Assembly: GCA_031399065.1 (NCBI GenBank)
Contig: JANNOM010000050.1
Location: 62,001 to 126,000 of the forward strand
Direction: 5' to 3'
Source: JADCRZ01 sp031399065
GTDB taxonomy: Bacteria > Bacteroidota > Bacteroidia > Chitinophagales > Chitinophagaceae
Length of the DNA: 64,000 bases
Shown one piece after another: positions 46,666-54,055 of the stretch (positions are counted from its first letter, which is position 1; each line of letters begins with the position of its first letter). Below the pieces are notes generated by a model, which had not been told where the DNA came from, did no database searches, and was given only the letters and a program-made list of their open reading frames with translations. A program made the position numbers and the translations under genes.

Positions 46666-47226
46666 ATGATCCTTTATGTAAAAAATATGGTGTGCAATCG
46701 TTGCATTTTAGTAGTACAACAAGAATTAGACAAACTGAAAATTGCGGCTTCAAGCGTAGGATTAGGCGAATTACGGCTATGTAACGAACCAACACCGAAT
46801 CAGTTACATAATTTAGAACTTAACCTGGCTGACCTGGGGTTTGAAATTCTGGATGACAACAGGAAGAAATTAATTGAAAAGATGAAAACAACTATCATTC
46901 AGTTAGTACATCACACCTCAAAGGATGAAAAATATATCTTTTCTGAAATACTTTCCCAAAAATTGAATAAAGATTACAGCTATTTGAGTGGTTTGTTTTC
47001 CGATGTAGAAGGTATAACTATTGAAAAATATATAATCAATCAAAAAATTGAAAAGGTAAAAGAATTGATCATATATAATGAAATGAACTTTAGTGAAATT
47101 GCGTTCCGGTTGGGATATAGCAGCGTGGCCCACCTTTCCGCCCAGTTTAAGAAAGTTACCGGACTTACTCCCAGCCATTTCAAAAAAACAGGTAACCCCC
47201 ACAGAAAACCGATAGACCGGGCTTAA
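46666..47226 (+). CDS. AraC-type regulator with N-terminal CxxC metal-binding segment
   Basis: 186 residues. Residues 1-65 resemble a divergent HMA (ferredoxin-like) domain: NMVCNRC with Cys10 and Cys13 on the expected loop (usual form GMTCxxC). Residues about 85-175 form an AraC double helix-turn-helix (YSYLSGLFSDVEGITIEKYI; NFSEIAFRLGYSSVAHLSAQ, FKKVTGLTPSHFKK). This suggests direct sensing of Cu(I) or a similar soft metal by a transcription activator, in line with the copper genes downstream. The metal is inferred. Confidence 0.85.
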   Translation: MILYVKNMVCNRCILVVQQELDKLKIAASSVGLGELRLCNEPTPNQLHNLELNLADLGFEILDDNRKKLIEKMKTTIIQLVHHTSKDEKYIFSEILSQKLNKDYSYLSGLFSDVEGITIEKYIINQKIEKVKELIIYNEMNFSEIAFRLGYSSVAHLSAQFKKVTGLTPSHFKKTGNPHRKPIDRA

Positions 47227-47348
47227 AGAATAAAATCAGACAAATTTCTGAACTATTGCCTCTCTCCTGCTTGTGTAAAAAATAATATAAAACCAAAGTT
47301 CTATAAATGTTATCCATTATTATGTAACAGTAAAAATAAGCTCAATCG

Positions 47349-47356
47349 TAGTTTTG
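47349..47356 (+). promoter_or_regulatory. Promoter -7 element (TAGTTTTG)
   Basis: Exact TAnnTTTG match 16 nt ahead of the HMA-MauE gene, giving a leader of about 10 nt. This implies that the copper genes have their own promoter, separate from the AraC gene. The -33 element is weak. Confidence 0.45.
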
Positions 47357-47372
47357 TGTACAAAGAAATAAT

Positions 47373-48086
47373 ATGACACATACCTATAAAGTTACGGGCA
47401 TGACGTGTGGTAGTTGTGAAGCAAAAGTAAAAAGCAGCCTGCTGTCACTACCTCACGTTTCCACAGCGGAGATTTCAAAAGAAAAACAATCCGCTACCAT
47501 TGTTATGGACAAACACATTCCACTTTCCACTTTTCAGCATGCGCTGGACAAAAAATATGTTATTTCCGCCACAGATCATACAGAAGCTACAGAGCAGGCA
47601 AAAAGCTGGCTGAATACCTACAAGCCTATCTTACTGATTTTTGGCTATATCACCGCTATTGCCCTTATTGCGGCAACTAGGAATACCGGCTTTAACTGGA
47701 TGGAGGGTATGAATGTTTTCATGGGAGCATTCTTTCTCACCTTGTCCTTCTTTAAACTACTCGACCTAAAGGGATTTGCCGAAAGCTATGCCATGTACGA
47801 TGTAATAGCAAAAAGGATGAAAGGCTGGGGTTTTATCTACCCTTTTATAGAACTGATGCTCGGCTTGGCATACATAACCAGCTTTGAACCTTTATTGACC
47901 AACTGGATTACATTTTTAGTAATGGCCATTAGTATAATAGGTGTCTTACAAAGTGTACTCAATGGAAAAAAAATCAAATGTGCCTGCCTCGGAGCCGTTT
48001 TTAACCTCCCCATGAGCACAGTTACGGTTATTGAAGATGCGTTGATGATAGTAATGAGCGGAGGAATGATTTTTGCTTTAACTTAA
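47373..48086 (+). CDS. HMA domain fused to MauE-like membrane protein
   Basis: 237 residues. HMA domain 1-67 with GMTCGSC (9-15; Cys12 and Cys15), a short linker, then four transmembrane helices (about 86-102, 112-130, 148-168, 175-195) ending with KKIKCACLGAVFNLPMSTVT, the Cys-x-Cys loop typical of MauE/DoxX-type redox proteins. Fits copper capture and/or thiol redox work at the inner membrane. Second gene of the copper cluster, 146 nt after the AraC regulator. Confidence 0.85.
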   Translation: MTHTYKVTGMTCGSCEAKVKSSLLSLPHVSTAEISKEKQSATIVMDKHIPLSTFQHALDKKYVISATDHTEATEQAKSWLNTYKPILLIFGYITAIALIAATRNTGFNWMEGMNVFMGAFFLTLSFFKLLDLKGFAESYAMYDVIAKRMKGWGFIYPFIELMLGLAYITSFEPLLTNWITFLVMAISIIGVLQSVLNGKKIKCACLGAVFNLPMSTVTVIEDALMIVMSGGMIFALT

Positions 48087-48138
48087 AAGGGGCTATTCAT
48101 CGTTATATTAAATAATCTTAGATTTGGTATTATAATCA

Positions 48139-48423
48139 ATGGCAAATTCAGTTTCCATACGTCTAAAAGCACTTTTTCTACTTATCATGTTCAGCCTGAA
48201 TATGCCGATAGGTTTTGCCAGTGCTGTTGAAATAAATATTGCCTTCAACACCTTCCATCACCACAAAGAAACAGCCAGCTCCATACACGTTCTCACTAAT
48301 GACAATAATTACCAGCCTGAAAAAACCAAGCATCCTCATTCCCGTAATGATAAGAATGATGATTCCTGCCATGACAAAGTGCTGAAAATAGGTTTGAGAT
48401 ATAATTCGATGTTGTGTTTTTAG
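48139..48423 (+). CDS. Secreted His-rich small protein, copper cluster
   Basis: 94 residues. Signal peptide about 1-28 (FASA). The mature part has HHH (39-41), HPHS and SCHDK, i.e. soft-metal ligands, in a charged, probably disordered chain. Related proteins that I recall are longer (130-160 residues) and continue after the Cys with a conserved tail; here the last residues (IGLRYNSMLCF) look unrelated, so the gene may be truncated or frameshifted. Located between the HMA-MauE and DUF3347 genes. Confidence 0.55.
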   Translation: MANSVSIRLKALFLLIMFSLNMPIGFASAVEINIAFNTFHHHKETASSIHVLTNDNNYQPEKTKHPHSRNDKNDDSCHDKVLKIGLRYNSMLCF

Positions 48424-48475
48424 CTTACAGGCACTTTGTGCCAATAACTATTATATTAAACATAAATCAACTAAC

Positions 48476-48949
48476 ATGAAAAAGACAATTGTTATACTTG
48501 CGTTGTTCGCAACCGCGTTTACTTCAAATAGCATTGCACAGGAAAGCACAAATCCAGTTCCTGCACAAATACTTAACATGTATTACCAGCTAAAAGACAA
48601 CCTGGTAAAAAGCAGTTCAGCCGGCGCTGCTGCCAGTGCAAAAGAATTGATAAGAACTATTAACGAAGTTGGTAGTAAAATAGTACCTGAAAATACCAGA
48701 AGTATACTTATCAAAGATGCCGATGCTATTTCTCAATCAAAAGATATCGAACTTCAACGGAAAAAGTTTACCACTTTATCAATTAATATGTTTGAATTGG
48801 CAAAAACGGTAAACCTTTCTACAGCCCCTGTGTACCAGCAATACTGCCCCATGAAAAAAGCATCCTGGTTAAGCAGCGAGAAAGAAATCAGAAATCCTTA
48901 TTATGGCAGTGCCATGCTCACCTGCGGTAATGTAAAGACCACTTTATAA
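48476..48949 (+). CDS. DUF3347 secreted copper-associated protein
   Basis: 157 residues. Signal peptide 1-21 (SIAQ). Helical middle, then VYQQYCPMKKASWLSSEKEI and RNPYYGSAMLTCG, the DUF3347 signature also found at the end of CusB-like adaptors in Bacteroidota. The Cys and Met of YCPM and the final Cys are likely copper ligands. A stand-alone periplasmic carrier is the best guess. A small inverted repeat (GGCAC/GTGCC, 48430-48442) lies ahead of it. Confidence 0.82.
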   Translation: MKKTIVILALFATAFTSNSIAQESTNPVPAQILNMYYQLKDNLVKSSSAGAAASAKELIRTINEVGSKIVPENTRSILIKDADAISQSKDIELQRKKFTTLSINMFELAKTVNLSTAPVYQQYCPMKKASWLSSEKEIRNPYYGSAMLTCGNVKTTL

Positions 48950-49152
48950 TTTATTACCTTACGTTAAGCCTTTCATTTTATGAAGGCTGAACGTATTAGC
49001 AAAATCCGCCCAGCAAACCGAAAGTACATGCGGAAGATAAAGCAATTATTGATCAGGATTTTCAAAGTAATTTTATTGCATAAGAAAGATTGCTGCAAAT
49101 AAATATCATATGGAATATCCCAACAAAAGCAATACAGCAGACCATATAAAGC

Positions 49153-49335
49153 ATGATGGGCAATATGCAGTATGGAGGTAATTCCGTAACAGGTCATGCA
49201 GCGCATCATCACCATACTGCAGATGTGTTATATAAGCAGCGGATTCTCTTAAGCCCTGCCGCCGGTGCCATTTTAATAATAGTTAATACGATCGTAGTAG
49301 CTAGTAATGCAACCATGTCGAAAGTGGCAAAATAA
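49153..49335 (+). pseudogene. Remnant of a copper P-type ATPase C-terminus
   Basis: 60 codons. Residues 26-60 (VLYKQRILLSPAAGAILIIV, then NTIVVASNATMSKVAK) correspond to the last membrane helix and tail of CopA-type P1B ATPases (usual form VLYP..G.LLSP..GA.LMS.STVIVA.NA). In front is a short His-rich stretch (GHAAHHHHTAD) and earlier stops, so the ATPase body is gone. Inferred from memory of the family, not by alignment. It lies exactly where a copper exporter would be expected, 20 nt before the multicopper oxidase gene. The rest of 48950-49152 shows nothing readable. Confidence 0.45.
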
Positions 49336-49355
49336 AATTAAAGTAGTAAATAGCA

Positions 49356-51812
49356 ATGAAAAATATATCTATTCTTGTACTCCTTCTTTCACTATATTCT
49401 TTTGTCTACTCCCAGAATATGAAAGGTATGAATATGAATAAAAAACCGGAAAAGCCGGGAGTGCAATTAGAAAATTATACTTGCCCCATGCACCCGGAGA
49501 TACGCACTAACAAACCAGGCAATTGCCCAAAGTGCGGCATGAAGCTGGTAAAAGAAAGGCGAAATAAAGCAAATCATCTGCCCGCTGAAAAGAGCCCTGA
49601 AATGCCAACTATTGTAAACAATACCCCACCGCATACAGTCCGTTATGATTTATATATCAGAGATACAATCGTTACTTTCGGGAAAAAGCCCAAACGGGCC
49701 ATTGCCATAAATGGACAGATACCTATGCCTACACTCACTTTCACCGAAGGCGACACGGCAGAAATTTACGTCCACAACGAAATGGATGAAGAAACGTCAT
49801 TGCATTGGCACGGCTTGTTTCTGCCCAATCAATATGATGGAGTACCTAATCTCACGCAAATGCCTATTAAAGCGCACACCAGTCACTTGTACAAGTTCCC
49901 TATTATTCAACATGGTACGCATTGGTATCACAGTCATACAGAGTTACAGGAGCAAATAGGCATGTACGGAATGTTTATTATGAACAAAATAAAGGAATGG
50001 GATATACCAACCATCCCAATTATGATCAGTGAATGGTCCGATATGAAACCGAAGGAAATAGACCGCAGCCTGCACAGTGCAACAGATTGGTTTTCGATAC
50101 AGAAAGGCAGTACGCAGAGCTATTCGGAAGCCATTGGTAAAAAACATCTTAAAACGAAAGTCGCTAATGAATGGAAGCGGATGAATGCAATGGATCTAAC
50201 AGATATATATTATGACAACTTCCTGTTAAATGGTAAAAATCAAAACCTACAACCCCATTTTAAAGCGGGCGATAAAGTAAGATTACGGATTGCAAATGGC
50301 GGTGCATCCGATTATTTCTGGTTGAATTATGCAGGCGGCAAAATAACAGTAGTGGCAAGTGACGGAAATGATGTAGAGCCTGTAGAAGTAGACAGGTTGA
50401 TCGTAGCCGTTTCAGAAACGTATGATGTGTTGGTAACCATTCCTGCGAACAAAAGTTATGAATTTTTAGTAACTCCCGAAGACCGCACCAAATACGCTTC
50501 GCTGTGGCTGGGCAGTGGAGAAAAAGTACCGGCCAGTAAAATGAGCCGGCCGAAATATTTTTCCGGTATGAAGATGATGAACGATATGATGGACATGAAA
50601 GGCAACATGATTGAAATGGAAGGTATGATTATGCGGAACCAGGTAATGGATATGAATACCGTAATGTATCCGGAAATAACGGGTCGGGAAAGCCAGGAAG
50701 ATACGATACATATTCAAAAGATCCCGGGCATGAAGATGGATAACAAAATGCAGGTGAATCGTGCACCCCATAGTATGGATTACATGGATAAAAGTAATTC
50801 AGAAACGGTAACACTCAATTACAGTATGTTGCGGTCGCCCCAAAAAACCACATTGCCTCCAGGGCACTTAAAAGAACTGAAATTTGATTTAACAGGTAAC
50901 ATGAACCGATATGTATGGACTTTGGATAACAAAACAGTGTCGGAAAGCAATAAAATATTAATTAAAAAAGGCGAGAACCTGCGAATAGTTCTTTTTAATA
51001 ACAGCATGATGCGGCATCCTATGCACTTGCATGGACATGACTTCAGGCTTTTAAATGGACAGGATGATTATGCCCCTATGAAAAACATTATTGATATTAT
51101 GCCGATGGAAAGAGACACAATAGAATTTGCCGCCACGGAAAGCGGGGACTGGTTTTTTCATTGTCATATATTATACCACATGATGAGCGGGATGGGAAGG
51201 ATCCTGAGTTACGAAAATTCATCACTAAATCCTGAAATACCAAACCCGAAACGGGCACAACGGAAGTTGTTCAGCGACGACCGGATGTTTCATCCAATGG
51301 CAACAATAGGATTGGAAAGCAATGGAAGTGATGGGGAATTTATGATCGCTAATACGCGCTACCGGCTTTCAGCCGAATGGCGACTGGGATTAAAAGCTCA
51401 TCATGGAACCGAAATTGAAACATATTTTGGAAGATATCTCGGTAGAATGCAATGGCTATTTCCCTTCATAGGTTTCGATTATCACTACAACGGTGAAACT
51501 AACGAAAGTGAAAAAAATGCCTTTGGTCAATTGAGTAATCAAACAAACAGGAAGGCTTTTGTAGCAGGGGTTCAATATACTTTACCCATGTTGGTAATTG
51601 CGGAGGCCAGGGCAGACAGCAAGGGTAAATTTCGCTTTCAGATGATGCGGGAAGATATTCCGCTAACTCCCAGACTAAGACTAAATCTTATGGGTAACAC
51701 AGATAAGGAGTACATGGCGGGGTTGCGATATATTATATCCAAATACTTCTCCCTGTCAACCCACTATGATAGTGATATGGGATACGGTGGAGGAATTACA
51801 CTGACGTATTAA
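49356..51812 (+). CDS. Multicopper oxidase with metal-binding N-domain and C-terminal barrel-like domain
   Basis: 818 residues. Signal peptide 1-20; heavy-metal-binding domain 41-65 (YTCPMHPEIR, CPKCGMKLV); three cupredoxin domains about 95-625 with all four copper motifs: HWHG (150-153), HWYHSH (189-194), HPMHLHGHDF (about 554-563) and HCHILYHMMSGM (about 603-614). A Met-rich tract at about 400-450 (MKMMNDMMDMKGNMIEMEG) fits Cu(I) binding as in CueO. Residues about 640-818 (MATIGLESNGSDGEFM; PFIGFDYHYNG; GLRYIISKYFSLSTHYDSDM) look like a CopB-type outer-membrane barrel part. Expected role: periplasmic Cu(I) oxidation for copper tolerance, possibly tethered to the outer membrane. Confidence 0.92.
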   Translation: MKNISILVLLLSLYSFVYSQNMKGMNMNKKPEKPGVQLENYTCPMHPEIRTNKPGNCPKCGMKLVKERRNKANHLPAEKSPEMPTIVNNTPPHTVRYDLYIRDTIVTFGKKPKRAIAINGQIPMPTLTFTEGDTAEIYVHNEMDEETSLHWHGLFLPNQYDGVPNLTQMPIKAHTSHLYKFPIIQHGTHWYHSHTELQEQIGMYGMFIMNKIKEWDIPTIPIMISEWSDMKPKEIDRSLHSATDWFSIQKGSTQSYSEAIGKKHLKTKVANEWKRMNAMDLTDIYYDNFLLNGKNQNLQPHFKAGDKVRLRIANGGASDYFWLNYAGGKITVVASDGNDVEPVEVDRLIVAVSETYDVLVTIPANKSYEFLVTPEDRTKYASLWLGSGEKVPASKMSRPKYFSGMKMMNDMMDMKGNMIEMEGMIMRNQVMDMNTVMYPEITGRESQEDTIHIQKIPGMKMDNKMQVNRAPHSMDYMDKSNSETVTLNYSMLRSPQKTTLPPGHLKELKFDLTGNMNRYVWTLDNKTVSESNKILIKKGENLRIVLFNNSMMRHPMHLHGHDFRLLNGQDDYAPMKNIIDIMPMERDTIEFAATESGDWFFHCHILYHMMSGMGRILSYENSSLNPEIPNPKRAQRKLFSDDRMFHPMATIGLESNGSDGEFMIANTRYRLSAEWRLGLKAHHGTEIETYFGRYLGRMQWLFPFIGFDYHYNGETNESEKNAFGQLSNQTNRKAFVAGVQYTLPMLVIAEARADSKGKFRFQMMREDIPLTPRLRLNLMGNTDKEYMAGLRYIISKYFSLSTHYDSDMGYGGGITLTY

Positions 51813-51912
51813 ATGGGATACGCTGTCCCTGTTTACCGAAATTACCATCAGCAGCAGTAAAAAAAGCAAGAAAAATCAAATATCCTTTCTCTCATATCGG
51901 TAATTTTATCGT

Positions 51913-52782
51913 ATGAAAACATCCACCAGGGAAGCATACCTTGAAGGCATCAACAAAGCGATTTATTTCATCGAGAATAACGCAACGTCAGCCATACAAT
52001 TGAATGATATTGCCACCTATGCGCATCTGTCTCCCTATCATTTTCACCGGATATTTAAATCTGTTACAGGCAATACCGCTAAAGCATTTCTCACGCGCCT
52101 CCGGCTGGAAAAGGCAGCGCAGCAATTGAAGTATTCAAAGCAGGATATTGGACGTATTGCACTCGATTGTGGCTATCAGCATCATGAAACGTTCACCCGC
52201 GCGTTCAAAGAATACTTTGGCAACGTACCGGCAGCGTATCGTGTGTCCGCTTCTGAGCAGGGGGAACAGAAGCGGCAGCAGTACCGGCAGCAATCCGTTA
52301 GTCTTAGCTCACTCCAGGTGCAGGGACCAGTGATTAAAACACTACCCGACTTGCACCTTGCCTATATACGGCATACCGGCTCTTACAATAAGGTAGGTAA
52401 TGCTTTCAGGAAACTTATGCTTTGGTCGTTAGGCCATTTGGTACTTAAGTTAAAACCCGTGACCATCGGTATTGTGCATGACAATCCCGACCTCACAGCC
52501 GACGAAGATATACGCTTCGACGCCTGCGTGGTTGTTACCAAAGAAATCAATCCTAAAGGAGAAATCGCATATAAAAAAATACCAAAGGGCCGGTACGCGG
52601 TATTCACTTACCAGGGGCCTTACGAAGGATTTTACCCGGTATATGATTATATTTACGAAGTATGCCTGTTTGAAAATAAATATGAGCTTGACGACCGGCC
52701 CGCGCTGGAATGGTATGTAAAATCACCCCCCTTTTTCAAACCCGAACAGTTTGTTACCGATTTTTATTTACCGATCAGATAA
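51913..52782 (+). CDS. AraC-family regulator with GyrI-like effector domain
   Basis: 289 residues. N-terminal AraC double helix-turn-helix (about 8-108; LNDIATYAHLSPYHFHRIFK, DIGRIALDCGYQHHETFTRA), linker, then a GyrI/SOUL-like ligand-binding domain (about 135-289; LPDLHLAYIRHTGSYNKVGN, IPKGRYAVFTYQGPYEGFYP). Rob/SoxS-related design that usually answers small organic or cationic compounds. The next gene (MGMT-like) starts 10 nt after its stop, so the two are likely linked in expression. Confidence 0.9.
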   Translation: MKTSTREAYLEGINKAIYFIENNATSAIQLNDIATYAHLSPYHFHRIFKSVTGNTAKAFLTRLRLEKAAQQLKYSKQDIGRIALDCGYQHHETFTRAFKEYFGNVPAAYRVSASEQGEQKRQQYRQQSVSLSSLQVQGPVIKTLPDLHLAYIRHTGSYNKVGNAFRKLMLWSLGHLVLKLKPVTIGIVHDNPDLTADEDIRFDACVVVTKEINPKGEIAYKKIPKGRYAVFTYQGPYEGFYPVYDYIYEVCLFENKYELDDRPALEWYVKSPPFFKPEQFVTDFYLPIR

Positions 52783-52792
52783 ACTTATTATT

Positions 52793-53212
52793 ATGGCCAC
52801 CAGGAAAACTTGGAAAGAAAAACTGAATGCCGGTAAACAACCCCAGGTAAAGCGGCTGGAAGCTGCCTTTGCCGATATCCCGGCAAACAGTAATATGCTG
52901 ATCGCCACACCGCTTATTCTTGATACGTATATCCGCCAGATACCAAAAGGAACGCATGTGCCGGTCACCACCCTCCGTAAAGACCTTGCATTGGAATACA
53001 ATGCGGATTACACATGCCCTGTTACCACCGGCATCTTCCTTCGTATAGTTGCCGAAGCGGCTTATGAGCAATTTGAACAAGGAAAAAAAATTACGGCCGT
53101 CACCCCGTTCTGGAGAGTGGTGGCACCGGGGTCTCCCCTTGCCGGGAAATTGTCTTTTGGCCAGGATCTTTTGCTCGAACAGCGACAGAAAGAAGGGATA
53201 GACGCCGGCTAA
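52793..53212 (+). CDS. MGMT-like (alkyltransferase-like) small protein
   Basis: 139 residues from ATG 52793 (an earlier in-frame start would overlap the AraC gene). The sequence (LIATPLILDTYIRQIPKGTH, then VPVTTLRKDLALEYNADYTC, PVTTGIFLRIVAEAA, TPFWRVVAPGSPL) belongs to a family annotated as MGMT-like. It lacks the PCHR active-site motif, so it is not a standard O6-methylguanine methyltransferase; Cys in DYTCPVTTG is conserved in the family as I recall. DNA binding is possible, function unproven. Confidence 0.7.
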   Translation: MATRKTWKEKLNAGKQPQVKRLEAAFADIPANSNMLIATPLILDTYIRQIPKGTHVPVTTLRKDLALEYNADYTCPVTTGIFLRIVAEAAYEQFEQGKKITAVTPFWRVVAPGSPLAGKLSFGQDLLLEQRQKEGIDAG

Positions 53213-53404
53213 CAGTAATTACCAGGAGTAATAAGCAATTATCCTAAACAAAGCGATCGGTGTGATTAAAAACCGGCAGGTAAAGTATCGTTGCAGTGAA
53301 AAAGCTGCCGTTAAAGGATATGTGCGATTATTCAAACATATTACAAATAGCTTCGGAAAGATGAAACGTATTTTCATTAATTTTACCGGAACTATCGCAA
53401 AGCA

Positions 53405-53974
53405 ATGAACCATCAAAACTATTACACAGGCAATAAAATAACAGGAGCAACTCCTAACCCGGTAATCCCCGATCCGGATGCAACGGATGCAGCCTTTATA
53501 GAAACAGCCAACCAGGTGCTGATAGATACCGTGGAACTGGCCAGGAAACTAGTAGGCACGCACCAGGCAGCAGCCGCCATTATTATCGATAAGGACTGGA
53601 ATTATGTCAGAAAATATTTTTCCCTATCGCAGAAATATGCCGCCTGGGCTAACTATGCCGAACCAGCTACCGGCTACGGAACGCATAACTGGCTGCTGCA
53701 CGTTAATAAGCCGGTGAGACTAACGGATGAAGCATTGAAAAACCATCCCGAATGGAAAAACTTCGGTACTGAATCAGACAGGCATCCACCGATGAGAGGC
53801 TGGCTGGCTGCCCCTATTATTGACAGAGATAGTAGAAACTGGGGCCTGGTACAATTGTCAGATAAGTATGAAGGCGATTTTGATGAAGATGATGAAAGAT
53901 ACTTTCTTCAATTAGTACGGCTTATTTCTACTACCCTGGAGAATGCCTGGGAAGTAAGGAATTTAAAAAAATAG
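53405..53974 (+). CDS. Stand-alone GAF domain protein
   Basis: 189 residues, one GAF domain (about 30-185): QVLIDTVELARKLVGTHQAA, GWLAAPIIDRDSRNWGLVQL, then DEDDERYFLQLVRLISTTLE. No output domain attached. Such proteins bind small molecules or sense redox state; nothing more can be read. 3 nt before the nominal GTG of the next gene, 81 nt before its preferred ATG. Confidence 0.8.
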   Translation: MNHQNYYTGNKITGATPNPVIPDPDATDAAFIETANQVLIDTVELARKLVGTHQAAAAIIIDKDWNYVRKYFSLSQKYAAWANYAEPATGYGTHNWLLHVNKPVRLTDEALKNHPEWKNFGTESDRHPPMRGWLAAPIIDRDSRNWGLVQLSDKYEGDFDEDDERYFLQLVRLISTTLENAWEVRNLKK

Positions 53975-54055
53975 GCTGTGGAAACAGAACGCTTATATTA
54001 CCTACCTTTCTTAATAATCACTAAAACGCTTGCCGGCAGGCCATTTATAAGAGTC

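Noticed and set aside
48973..49215. 80-codon minus-strand frame in the copper cluster
   Set aside because: No neighbour on that strand, no domain, composition rich in Cys/Phe/Ile as expected from the antisense of an AT-rich relic.
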